Source: Treponema sp.
GTDB taxonomy: Bacteria; Spirochaetota; Spirochaetia; Treponematales; Treponemataceae
Direction: 5' to 3'
Assembly: GCA_024695475.1 (NCBI GenBank)
Contig: JAILIC010000009.1
Location: 1-33,071 of the forward strand
DNA: 33,071 nt
In this document: positions 7,483 to 15,309 of the stretch, one piece after another
Layout: the number at the start of each line of letters is the position of its first letter
Numbering within the stretch: position 1 is the first letter of the stretch
Notes under the pieces: model-generated
Told to the model about the DNA's origin: nothing
What the model saw: the letters and a program-made list of their open reading frames with translations, nothing else
Database searches by the model: none
Translations under genes and position numbers: made by a program

Positions 7483-8429
7483 TCAGGATTCCTCTGAATC
7501 AGAGAAAAAATAACTCCAAGAGCGATACAAATAATGCCAATGCACACATTAATAAGAACAACAGACGGAACTTGCACTCGTATAAAAGAATCCAACCAGG
7601 CATTTATTCGTAAAGCACCATCAGAAAAACGAGTTGATAAATAATACATGCTATTAATAATGCAAATGACGCTACTTACCGCGATAACAAAAAAAGCATT
7701 TAAGAGTTTCCATGAAGACATACGGACAAGTCCATACACCGATGACAATGCCAGTCCTATCGAAATAAAAAAACACCACTGGAGCAAACCTTCGCCATAG
7801 GTAATATATGCCGTGTTACACAAGACAGAAAAAACCATTAAAACACGGGCAAGGGTTACGGGCATTTTCAAAAATGGCTCAATAAGGCTTTCTTTAAACT
7901 CTTTGTCATCATTCTGGGGTACCTGTTCTCCTTCAAAAGGGGTTACCGAGTTTACATACTGCTGGATTCCTACCAACTTAACTTGGATTCCGCTCAGAGT
8001 GACCGGTCGCTCCTGAGAATACGAAGAATAATAGGTAACTGTTTCTTTGTCACTTCTAAAATAGCCAGTGGAAGGCAGTGATACCGTTATGTATGATCGA
8101 GGACTATACGATCTCAAAAAACAAATACCTAATCTAAATATGACAGTCCAACTGAGTACTACCAATATGATATATGTAATTAAAAGATGTGTTTGATTTT
8201 GGCTATGACGTATACGATACAAAGTAAGAAATAAGGGAGAAGACAGCAAAATTATCGGCAAAACCAACTGTATGCCCTGAATAAACATGCTTAAAGACAA
8301 AATGTTCATTGGGGTACCAACTACAAAAAGTAAGCATCCTTTATACAGCATATAGCAAAGAGCACCGGCTGTTGTTCCAACAAGACATACAAAAAAATAG
8401 GTAAAAATCAACCCCAATACTGACTTCAT
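7479..8429 (-). CDS. Multi-pass membrane protein, 316 aa
   Basis: The family was not recognised. About six hydrophobic helices are visible (roughly 5-30, 42-65, 80-105, 195-215, 220-270 and 290-312), with one extended soluble region (about 110-190) between the third and fourth. The first gene of a two-gene operon with the 600-aa membrane protein, it overlaps that gene by 4 bp. No Shine-Dalgarno sequence precedes the ATG. A TAGACA-17-TATTCT promoter ends 7 nt before it, so a leaderless or nearly leaderless transcript is likely. The gap upstream carries the DnaA-box cluster. Confidence 0.7.
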   Translation of the reverse strand: MKSVLGLIFTYFFVCLVGTTAGALCYMLYKGCLLFVVGTPMNILSLSMFIQGIQLVLPIILLSSPLFLTLYRIRHSQNQTHLLITYIILVVLSWTVIFRLGICFLRSYSPRSYITVSLPSTGYFRSDKETVTYYSSYSQERPVTLSGIQVKLVGIQQYVNSVTPFEGEQVPQNDDKEFKESLIEPFLKMPVTLARVLMVFSVLCNTAYITYGEGLLQWCFFISIGLALSSVYGLVRMSSWKLLNAFFVIAVSSVICIINSMYYLSTRFSDGALRINAWLDSFIRVQVPSVVLINVCIGIICIALGVIFSLIQRNPE

Positions 8430-8436
8430 CTTTAAA

Positions 8437-8465
8437 AGAATAACACGAAAGAATCAACATGTCTA
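8437..8465 (-). promoter_or_regulatory. Promoter of the two-gene membrane operon
   Basis: On the minus strand, TAGACA (8460-8465), a 17-bp spacer and TATTCT (8437-8442). Seven bases separate the -10 from the ATG at 8429. Confidence 0.45.
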
Positions 8466-8527
8466 TCTATTGAATTTATATAAAGAAAGACAGGTTTTCA
8501 AACAGTATCACACTGTAAACCCACAAT

Positions 8528-8740
8528 TTATCCACAGTTTTTATCAAAATAAGTGGACTTTATCCACAGCACCGATAATTCCTCACAATAAAACAAATTA
8601 AGGTAAAATCAAATATAATTCGTTATATATTAAAGAATTATAATACATTCCTTAAAGTGATATTAATGATTAAAAAATATTCTTAAAAAAAAACCGATTT
8701 TTTCTCATAAAAAAAAGATACATTTTTGTGGTTATCCACA
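8528..8740. other. DnaA-box cluster with AT-rich stretch (candidate oriC)
   Basis: TTATCCACA, the high-affinity DnaA box, occurs at 8528-8536, 8560-8568 and 8732-8740, all in the same orientation. The first two are 32 bp apart (about three helical turns). The third is embedded in a TGTGG-TTAT-CCACA inverted repeat. Between 8570 and 8730 the sequence is extremely A/T-rich, with long A and T runs that could serve as an unwinding element. No gene occupies 8430-8819. The dnaA gene is not in the window. The features fit oriC, but a DnaA-titration or regulatory site is an alternative. Confidence 0.5.
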
Positions 8741-8755
8741 GCTTTTCCACTTGAC

Positions 8756-8789
8756 ATAAAAAAAGCACTATGAGCCAGTCATAGTGCTT
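8756..8789 (-). terminator. Intrinsic terminator of the STAS gene
   Basis: A perfect 11-bp stem, AAGCACTATGA (8763-8773) and TCATAGTGCTT (8779-8789), has a 5-nt loop. On the minus strand it is followed by a run of seven T. It lies 31 bp past the stop of the STAS gene and shields the DnaA-box region from readthrough. Confidence 0.85.
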
Positions 8790-8819
8790 ACCATAGACTC
8801 TATATACAGATGTCTCAAA

Positions 8820-9380
8820 CTATCCCAGAGCTACCACACCTTCAGCATTTACGGTCAAAATAGATTTACACTCTGAACAGCGGAAACGACCGGAGCGAGT
8901 TGCCTTTAATCGTTTTGAGCAGACAGGGCAAGAGAATACCACTGGGAAGGTACTGACGGTTTCTGAAGTCTCATCCTTAAAGAATGAAATTGCATCTTCA
9001 TATGATGACTTAATATTAAAAAACTGTGAAAATCCCAACAACTGGAATACTTCATAAACCTTAGGCTGGATTTCTAATAATACGATATCTCCACCTTTTG
9101 GTTTTACCATTTTTAAGAAAGCAGTAAAGGAACCGATACCCGTTGAAGAAACATAATTAAGACTACTGCAGTTAAAAATCAAATTTACATATCCGGCTTC
9201 TACAACCTTTGTGATTCGTTTTAGAAAAAAGGTCGAGTTATAGGTATCAATATAACCATTGAGTGACAGAGAGAGACAATTATCAACTCCATCAACTTTA
9301 TCGAGGGTAATTTTAAGGCTGTCATCTTTTTCATCATTGAAGCCAGGAACCAAATTATTATTGTTTACCATACGAGCCAT
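8820..9380 (-). CDS. STAS-domain protein with C-terminal zinc ribbon
   Basis: Residues about 20-135 look like a STAS domain of the anti-sigma-factor-antagonist type. The conserved loop reads YVSSTGIGSF, with Ser residues at the site phosphorylated in SpoIIAA-like proteins. Residues about 148-186 form a zinc ribbon with two CxxC pairs (CPVC and CSEC). It probably acts in a partner-switching pathway in the cytoplasm, but no anti-sigma kinase or phosphatase gene is in the window. The annotated ATG at 9380 has no clear ribosome-binding site. An alternative ATG three codons later (9371) has GGGATGG upstream. A strong promoter and terminator make it a single-gene unit. Confidence 0.8.
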   Translation of the reverse strand: MARMVNNNNLVPGFNDEKDDSLKITLDKVDGVDNCLSLSLNGYIDTYNSTFFLKRITKVVEAGYVNLIFNCSSLNYVSSTGIGSFTAFLKMVKPKGGDIVLLEIQPKVYEVFQLLGFSQFFNIKSSYEDAISFFKDETSETVSTFPVVFSCPVCSKRLKATRSGRFRCSECKSILTVNAEGVVALG

Positions 9381-9405
9381 CCCATTTTATACCAGATATA
9401 CATTA

Positions 9406-9435
9406 ATGATACACCAATTTTTAATACTATGTCAA
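9406..9435 (-). promoter_or_regulatory. Promoter of the STAS gene
   Basis: On the minus strand, a perfect TTGACA (9430-9435), an 18-bp spacer and TATCAT (9406-9411). The leader to the ATG at 9380 would be about 20 nt. Confidence 0.6.
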
Positions 9436-9481
9436 ACCAGAAAACACAAAACGAGAAAAACAAAGCGTCTTGCTTACAAAT

Positions 9482-10237
9482 TTACGGCACCCACCCATCG
9501 TCTACATTAAATAACACACCGTTGGCATGTTGATTTTGTAATAGCTGCATTCCTGCCTGTGCAATTGACGCTGGGGAGAGCAACATACCCGTTGGAGACT
9601 TTTGCCGCAACTGGGCTCGAGTATCAGGGGATAGATACTCCGTGTCAACAAAACCAGGTAAAAGAGCATTGCACGTAATACCTTCACGAGCATACTGCCA
9701 GGCAACAGAGCGTACCAATGAGCACACACCTGTTTTTGCCCCTGCATATGCAGCATTGGTTGCAAAGCCTTGTATCATGTATGTTCGAGTACCACCAAAC
9801 AACAAAAATCGTCCCCAATGCTGCTTTATCATATGCGGTAAGGCAGTACTGACAAGAAAGCCTGGCAATGCATAATCACAGAGCGACACCAGCTGCCAAT
9901 CGTCTATAGTTGTCTGATCCAAGCTTTTTTGTACAAAAGGTCCAAAACAAACACAAACGATATCAGCATCCTGTACAACATGCGCCAAAGCATTGACACA
10001 GACCTCTGCAAAGTGAGAAACAGTAATAGGCACAACCACTTTTGAGATACGAGATGGCACCCCTGTAGCAGGACACTTGGTTTGGAGCTCATCGATAAAA
10101 GAACAAAACTCAGGACTTTCATGTCCACCATGTACTACTAAAGAAGCTCCAGATGCTGCAAGCAATCTGCTTATTTCTTTACCAATACCTCCTGAGCCAC
10201 CGATAACAACCGCCTTTTTACCAGCAAAACTTTCCAT
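9482..10237 (-). CDS. Short-chain dehydrogenase/reductase (SDR)
   Basis: A 251-aa NAD(P)-dependent oxidoreductase of the SDR superfamily, with the classical Rossmann motif GGSGGIGKEI near residue 13 and the catalytic YAGAK near residue 165. The C-terminal PGFVDTEYL and NVDDG segments are also family-typical. It is FabG-like in layout, but the substrate cannot be read from sequence. The Ser expected about 13 residues before the catalytic Tyr is missing. Thr residues lie at 12 and 14. The gene is divergent from trmJ with 46 bp between them. It has no Shine-Dalgarno sequence. TATAAT ends 6 nt before the ATG, so the mRNA is probably leaderless. Confidence 0.85.
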   Translation of the reverse strand: MESFAGKKAVVIGGSGGIGKEISRLLAASGASLVVHGGHESPEFCSFIDELQTKCPATGVPSRISKVVVPITVSHFAEVCVNALAHVVQDADIVCVCFGPFVQKSLDQTTIDDWQLVSLCDYALPGFLVSTALPHMIKQHWGRFLLFGGTRTYMIQGFATNAAYAGAKTGVCSLVRSVAWQYAREGITCNALLPGFVDTEYLSPDTRAQLRQKSPTGMLLSPASIAQAGMQLLQNQHANGVLFNVDDGWVP

Positions 10238-10243
10238 AGAAAA

Positions 10244-10276
10244 ATTATAGCTTAAAGGAGATAAAAATTATATAGT
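10244..10276. promoter_or_regulatory. Divergent -10 elements of the SDR gene and trmJ
   Basis: TATAAT on the minus strand (10244-10249) ends 6 nt before the SDR start. TATAGT on the plus strand (10271-10276) ends 7 nt before the trmJ start. Both place transcription on or next to the start codon. The -35 elements are weak. Confidence 0.4.
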
Positions 10277-10283
10277 ACTGAGT

Positions 10284-11030
10284 ATGAACTTACACGCTAT
10301 CACTATAGTATTGGCCCGCCCAGAAGAAAGCCGAAATATCGGTGCTGTATGCAGGGCCATGGCAAACAATGATATTACACAACTCCGTATTGTAGGAAAA
10401 AAAGAAGACTATGATGAAGAGAGGGTAAGAATTCTTGCTATTCATGCAGCATATATTTGGGAAAACGCCCGTTTCTATTCTTCTATCACAGAAGCTACTT
10501 CAGACTGTGCCATTGTTGCCGGCACCACTCGCCGCAGAGGTAAAAAGCGTATGGGTAAATTATTGTTTCCAGAAGAATTTGCTCAAAAAGCCGCTGATGA
10601 TACTGGATCACCCGAACAGCCAGGAGGTACTGTTGCCATCGTATTTGGAAACGAACGGACAGGTCTTACCGATGACGAGCTCATGGAATGTAATGTTGGC
10701 GTTACCATACCATCGTGTGATACATTTGCATCGCTCAATTTGTCCCATGCCGTCCAAATCATGTGTTACCACTTGTTTAGGGAACAAAATAAAGGACATC
10801 ACGGTTATACACCTATCACACAGGAACGTTTACACAAAACTGTCGTTACGATCGCAGATAAACTGCAAGAAATCGGTTTTTTTAGCGTTACAGGGCGCCC
10901 TGATATGGAACAGTTCTGGACTAACCTCTTATCCCGTGCATCCCTATCAGAAAGCGAAAGCCAATATATTGAAAAGATTTTTACAAAAGCAGCAGGACTT
11001 GCTAAAAAGAATACTACGCAAGAAAAGTGA
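10284..11030 (+). CDS. trmJ: TrmJ-like tRNA (Cm32/Um32) methyltransferase
   Basis: A SPOUT-class (TrmH/SpoU family) methyltransferase of 248 aa. The N-terminal VLARPEESRNIGAVCRAMAN and the knot motifs IVFGNERTGLTDDEL and CDTFASLNLSHAVQIMCY are typical of TrmJ, which 2'-O-methylates position 32 of several tRNAs using S-adenosylmethionine. Other SpoU paralogues modify other sites, so the target is inferred. No Shine-Dalgarno sequence is present. The -10 at 10271 suggests a leaderless mRNA. The last 17 bases overlap the end of the convergent AAA+ gene. Confidence 0.85.
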   Translation: MNLHAITIVLARPEESRNIGAVCRAMANNDITQLRIVGKKEDYDEERVRILAIHAAYIWENARFYSSITEATSDCAIVAGTTRRRGKKRMGKLLFPEEFAQKAADDTGSPEQPGGTVAIVFGNERTGLTDDELMECNVGVTIPSCDTFASLNLSHAVQIMCYHLFREQNKGHHGYTPITQERLHKTVVTIADKLQEIGFFSVTGRPDMEQFWTNLLSRASLSESESQYIEKIFTKAAGLAKKNTTQEK

Positions 11031-12180
11031 TATGTTCTGCGCGTATGACAGAATCACTCCCCTCTAAGCGGGCATAGTCTCCTGCCCGCCTTATACAATA
11101 ATCCAATTCTCTCACATTGCCGGGCCATGAATAGTGTACAAGAGCTTGTAGAGCAGTATCATCGATCTGCATATTAATTCTGTCACAAAAAAGCTTTGTC
11201 AACGTCCGAATGTCAGTCTCCCGCCCTTTTAATGGCGGTACTGAAAGGACAAATCCACTAAGCCGATTCCACAAATCCAAACGGAATCGCCCCGAAGCGA
11301 CGGCCTCTTTTAATGATATATTTGAAGCCACAATAATGCGTACATCAGCCTTGCACACCTCTGTGCTGCCCACAGGAGTATATGCCCCATCATCTAACAC
11401 ACATAACAGTTTTTCCTGTAAGCCTAAAGGCAGATTTTCTATTTCATCAAAAAAAAGAGTACCACCATGAGCTTTTGCAAAATATCCAAGTGTAGTAACA
11501 GCATCTGTATACGCCCCCTTTACAGAGCCAAACAAGTGAGACTCTCCTAATAATGGCGGGATACTCCCAGAATTAATCGAAACAAATGGCTTGTTTTTGC
11601 GACTTGATAACTGATGTATCACTTTTGCAATATAGGTTTTTCCTGTACCTGTTGCACCTTGCAAAATAATAGGCAACGTACTTCGACTAGCAGTTGCTAC
11701 AGCATGTTTAAGCTGTACATTTTCAGAATACTCATTACTTAATGATTTAAGCTCGGGAATGGCAATCTCTTTAGAAATATATGATACAGACTGTTGTTTT
11801 ACCTGATATGTATCACTGTCAATTTTAGAAGTACCATATATACCTTGCATTGCGGCCACAGACTCCTTTAAAAAGGTACCCGAACAAGGAAAGGGTACTA
11901 AACGAGGGGTTGATCCATCAAATAGAGCTAAATCAATAGTCCCTGTATAAAAGAACAAAATCTGTTGCTTTTTTGCTTTGAGTATCGATAAGACATAATC
12001 AGAGACGGTACCATATCCATTTGCTGTTCCGTCATACAATATAAAGTCATAGTGAGCTACACAGTCTCTAAAATGAGCTTCATCAGTACAGAGTTCGAGT
12101 AAATAATCAGAGCTCGTAAATAAAGACTTACAAAAAGTATAGATTACCTCACTTTTAGAAAAGACACATAAAGAAACCAT
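11014..12180 (-). CDS. Sigma-54-activator-type AAA+ protein, no DNA-binding domain
   Basis: The 388-aa product has an N-terminal receiver-like region (about 1-115) with one Asp in FILYDG (about residue 50) but without the usual acidic pair near residue 10, so it is probably a degenerate receiver. The AAA+ domain (about 148-370) has Walker A GATGTGKT (175-182), Walker B TLFFDEIE (241-248), Arg-rich RFRLDLWNRL (298-307) and sensor II GNVREL. The sigma-54 contact loop reads GAYTDA instead of GAFTGA. The protein ends right after the AAA+ lid, so the usual Fis-type helix-turn-helix is missing. Activators without a DNA-binding domain, such as H. pylori FlgR and chlamydial CtcC, act from solution. 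A weak GGA site precedes the ATG. Confidence 0.85.
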   Translation of the reverse strand: MVSLCVFSKSEVIYTFCKSLFTSSDYLLELCTDEAHFRDCVAHYDFILYDGTANGYGTVSDYVLSILKAKKQQILFFYTGTIDLALFDGSTPRLVPFPCSGTFLKESVAAMQGIYGTSKIDSDTYQVKQQSVSYISKEIAIPELKSLSNEYSENVQLKHAVATASRSTLPIILQGATGTGKTYIAKVIHQLSSRKNKPFVSINSGSIPPLLGESHLFGSVKGAYTDAVTTLGYFAKAHGGTLFFDEIENLPLGLQEKLLCVLDDGAYTPVGSTEVCKADVRIIVASNISLKEAVASGRFRLDLWNRLSGFVLSVPPLKGRETDIRTLTKLFCDRINMQIDDTALQALVHYSWPGNVRELDYCIRRAGDYARLEGSDSVIRAEHITFLA

Positions 12181-12239
12181 ACGTTTTCCAAAAGAAATTG
12201 TTGAGTCGTATATAGTATATAAAAAGGGGTCTTTAGAAG

Positions 12240-12977
12240 TTACTTTTTACGCAGTCGGGTATACAACAAGAGAAGCTTATACCACATGTAAGGAAATATC
12301 AAAAAGATTTTAAATGGATTACGCAGTATCTCAATCCAAATTTCATGTCCTCTTTTAAACGTTTCCTCATTTACACGATGAACTCGCTCCGAAAAAATAC
12401 CAATTGCATCTCTATAGTATAAGAAAATACTAGAAGAAAATTGATTACGTCTATGATATGCCCAGACATCTTTTTCACGAATACCATCACATAACAGTAC
12501 CAATGAAGGAGAAGATTTATAGATTGCCTGAATGACATCTTTTTCAATTGGCTTTGGATAATATCCGACATATCGTCCCACAATTTGTAATTTAGGGAAT
12601 GTATCACGGACATGCCGCTCTGCCGACTGAAGCATCACTTTACGGCTACCTAAAAAATACATTGACTTATAATGGGCATCCAAAACTGACATAATACTTA
12701 TGACAGCATCAAAAGGATTATAACGAACAGGTACCGCAAGTTTTAGTGACTTAGCACCCTTCAAGATACTTTTTGAAACAGGTAAAATCAAATCCGCATT
12801 ACGGATACACTCTGCATAATCATTTTGTCGACGAGCTTTAAGCAAATTCCATATTGATAAAAAAACAATTTGTTTTGTTCCCGGTTTTGCCATTAATTCC
12901 AGAATGGTAGATTCCAAATCCTCTGGACGACATACATCAACAGGAACCCCCAGGAGATTTATTCTTTGTACTGCCAT
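12240..12977 (-). CDS. WecG/TagA/CpsF-family glycosyltransferase
   Basis: A 245-aa protein of the GT26 family (WecG, TagA, CpsF), which adds an N-acetyl-hexosamine(-uronic acid) to lipid-linked precursors of cell-surface polymers. Family features are the N-terminal GVPVDVC, NLLKARR and ADLILPVSKSILKG where most members have a D-G-x-G-type segment, YFLGSRKVMLQSAERHV, and a basic, aromatic membrane-binding C-terminus. The sugar donor cannot be inferred. GGGAG lies 8 nt before the ATG. The start overlaps the rsmE 3' end by 19 bp, so it belongs to the ctp-rsmE cluster. Confidence 0.85.
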   Translation of the reverse strand: MAVQRINLLGVPVDVCRPEDLESTILELMAKPGTKQIVFLSIWNLLKARRQNDYAECIRNADLILPVSKSILKGAKSLKLAVPVRYNPFDAVISIMSVLDAHYKSMYFLGSRKVMLQSAERHVRDTFPKLQIVGRYVGYYPKPIEKDVIQAIYKSSPSLVLLCDGIREKDVWAYHRRNQFSSSIFLYYRDAIGIFSERVHRVNEETFKRGHEIWIEILRNPFKIFLIFPYMWYKLLLLYTRLRKK

Positions 12978-13774
12978 GTCAGCTTCTCCCTAATCGTATT
13001 TTGTAATATTGCAAGCCCATACAAGGCTGCCGTCTCACAACGTAATATATTTATATCAAAATGTACAGGAATAATTCTGTGACTTTGTAACATTTCCATT
13101 TCAGAGGGACTAATTCCTCCTTCACTACCAACAAACAAGCCAGCAAGGGGTACATCTTTTTGTGCCGCAATTACGGCAGTCATAGATTGGCTGGCAACAC
13201 AGCGCTCATACAAAGCAAAAGCAATCTTGTCACCAGAATGCGTCTGCCACAAAGCGAGAGCCTCTTCCAATGTAACAGGGCCATCACAAACCGTCTCTAC
13301 AGGGGAACCACTTTGTTGTCGAGCTTCTTTTATAATACGATCAAAGCGATCCCCTCTCCATTTGTCAGGATCGGCATATACTGCTTGGGAATATTCTCCT
13401 ATAACAGGTATAATTCGTGCAACACCACACTCAGTAGCCTGCCGGATGATGCAATCCATTTTTTGCGGCTTGGCAATAAACTGAAACAACCAATAATCAG
13501 TTGTACTTTTTACCTCGTCAACCTCGGCAGCGGCAGTACCTCTGGTTATTGTATCGTGTGCATCACTACAATCGCATAACTGCAAAACCAACATACGATT
13601 TGCTTCATCGATACGACATGCTGTCATATTCTGTAGTGAACCATCAGCAAACCGTACTGCTACCATATCTCCCACTTTGAGACGAAGCACTTGTTTAAAA
13701 TAACGGTAATCCTTACCTGTTATTTGCAACAAACCATGCTGATCTACAAAGGAAGGGGATATATATTGTCTCAT
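12959..13774 (-). CDS. rsmE: 16S rRNA m3U1498 methyltransferase
   Basis: RsmE, a SPOUT methyltransferase of 271 aa (family about 245), methylates N3 of U1498 in 16S rRNA with S-adenosylmethionine. The N-terminal PUA-like domain begins with a Gly-Lys-Asp-Tyr and VLRLKVGD segment. The C-terminal knot motifs are clear: FVGSEGGISPSEME and INILRCETAALYGLA. An insertion at about residues 88-105 makes it longer than usual. It overlaps the end of ctp by 4 bp (ATGA) and the start of the glycosyltransferase gene by 19 bp, so the three are translationally linked. Confidence 0.93.
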   Translation of the reverse strand: MRQYISPSFVDQHGLLQITGKDYRYFKQVLRLKVGDMVAVRFADGSLQNMTACRIDEANRMLVLQLCDCSDAHDTITRGTAAAEVDEVKSTTDYWLFQFIAKPQKMDCIIRQATECGVARIIPVIGEYSQAVYADPDKWRGDRFDRIIKEARQQSGSPVETVCDGPVTLEEALALWQTHSGDKIAFALYERCVASQSMTAVIAAQKDVPLAGLFVGSEGGISPSEMEMLQSHRIIPVHFDINILRCETAALYGLAILQNTIREKLTWQYKE

Positions 13775-15246
13775 TGTGACACTGCCAGGTTTTCGTTTTT
13801 AAGACGTTCATCTTGAAGTTCTTTTAACGTCTTTGTATTCTTTACCAAAGTCTTAAAATCTTCAGTACGCAAAATATCAAGTGCAGTATTCAACTGAACA
13901 TCAAAATCCAAATCATAGGTAATACCACCTCGGAATCGGAATGCTTCAAGCCGAATCAAGCGACGAAGGAATCGAAGATTTATAGGATACGTTGCATGCA
14001 ATGTATCAGCATATGCTGCTATATCAGCTTCGGTCATAGACGGATGTTTTTCGACATAATCGCCAATGATATTATCCTTACTCATTTCGGCAAATATGGT
14101 TCCTTCTTCTTCAGTAAATGCATCAAAAACAACTTCACGGTCAGGCAAAATACCAACTTTATCGATATTAACATCACTCGGTGTATAATATCGGGCCATA
14201 GTCATCTTAAAACCATCCTCATCTGTCAACGAGACCATCTGTTGTACAGAACCTTTTCCGTAGGTTTTTTCACCGACAAGATAGCCGATATGATAATCTT
14301 TTAATGCCCCCGACAAGATTTCAGAAGCACTTGCTGAACCACGATTAATTAAAACGATAATAGGAAGATCTTTTGGAATCCTTGTATTTTCTGGCTTTGC
14401 AGTAAAAACACTATTTTGTAATTCTAAACGGCTTTTTGTAGATACAATTGTACCAGAATCAATAAATTTATCAGCAATTTCGACTGCACTCGTAATCAAT
14501 CCGCCTGGATTATTACGCAAGTCAATAATAAGACCGGTAAACTTTTTTCGTTTAAACTCATCGATACATTCCTGCACATGATTTGCAGTTTCAGGAGTAA
14601 ACTGCAACAGCTGCATATACCCAACAGTACCAATCATAGCATGTTTTACGGTTGGTACTTCAATAATGGCACGTATCAGAGTCCGCTTAAATTCAGTTTT
14701 TTTACCACGCAGCAACGTCAGCTCGACAGACGTACCGACCGCACCCCGCAGCTTTGAAAGAACCTGTTCCATTGTCATTTCGGGGGTTGGCTCGCCATCA
14801 ATGGCAGTTATGTAATCTTGAGCAATAATACCAGCTTTTTCACCTGGAGTATTTTCTATAGGAGCAACAACTTCAACATAGCCTGGTTTATCAGCAGAAG
14901 CAACTTCTTTCATAATAGAAAGTCCCACTCCACCAAAATTACCGGAAGTTGTCTCATTTAACGAACGTAATCGAGCACCGGTAAGATATTCCGTATAAGG
15001 ATCCCCCAGTGCTTCCATCATGCCTTTCATAGCTCCTTCATACAGTACTTTTGGGTCCACTGGCTCAACATAGTTTTGTTGGGCAAAATTAAACACACTG
15101 TTAATGATGCGTAAATAATTTAAAGTAGAATCAGAAGCTTCTTTTGCAGAAACAGAAGAAGACTGAGCAAAACACTGGGAAGCAAATATAGATAAACAAA
15201 AGAAAGTTATAACCTTCTTTCCAAATAGGCAGATCTTTTTATTCAT
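13771..15246 (-). CDS. ctp: C-terminal processing peptidase (S41, periplasmic)
   Basis: A 491-aa serine protease of the CtpA/Prc family that trims or degrades periplasmic proteins from their C-terminus. It has a signal peptide (Lys-rich start, hydrophobic 10-24, likely cut after CFAQ near residue 28), a PDZ domain (about 97-185), LRNNPGGL (about 244-251), the catalytic Ser in NRGSASASE (about 301-309) and the catalytic Lys in YGKGSVQ (Lys331). The C-terminal 120 residues are an unrecognised extension. It is the first gene of the ctp-rsmE-glycosyltransferase cluster. There is no Shine-Dalgarno sequence. The -10 ends 6 nt before the ATG, so it is probably leaderless. Confidence 0.92.
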   Translation of the reverse strand: MNKKICLFGKKVITFFCLSIFASQCFAQSSSVSAKEASDSTLNYLRIINSVFNFAQQNYVEPVDPKVLYEGAMKGMMEALGDPYTEYLTGARLRSLNETTSGNFGGVGLSIMKEVASADKPGYVEVVAPIENTPGEKAGIIAQDYITAIDGEPTPEMTMEQVLSKLRGAVGTSVELTLLRGKKTEFKRTLIRAIIEVPTVKHAMIGTVGYMQLLQFTPETANHVQECIDEFKRKKFTGLIIDLRNNPGGLITSAVEIADKFIDSGTIVSTKSRLELQNSVFTAKPENTRIPKDLPIIVLINRGSASASEILSGALKDYHIGYLVGEKTYGKGSVQQMVSLTDEDGFKMTMARYYTPSDVNIDKVGILPDREVVFDAFTEEEGTIFAEMSKDNIIGDYVEKHPSMTEADIAAYADTLHATYPINLRFLRRLIRLEAFRFRGGITYDLDFDVQLNTALDILRTEDFKTLVKNTKTLKELQDERLKNENLAVSQ

Positions 15247-15252
15247 AAATTA

Positions 15253-15302
15253 ATTGTACGTTTACACAGGGATTTGTCAAGGTAAGTTCATTATGCTATA
15301 CT
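15253..15302. promoter_or_regulatory. Divergent promoters with overlapping -35 elements
   Basis: Plus strand: TTGTCA (15274-15279), 17 bp, TATACT (15297-15302), then 7 nt to the ATG at 15310. Minus strand: TTGACA (15275-15280), 16 bp, TACAAT (15253-15258), then 6 nt to the ATG at 15246. The two -35 hexamers share 5 bp, so only one RNA polymerase can bind at a time. Both transcripts would be leaderless or have one extra base. Confidence 0.7.
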
Positions 15303-15309
15303 TACAGTT

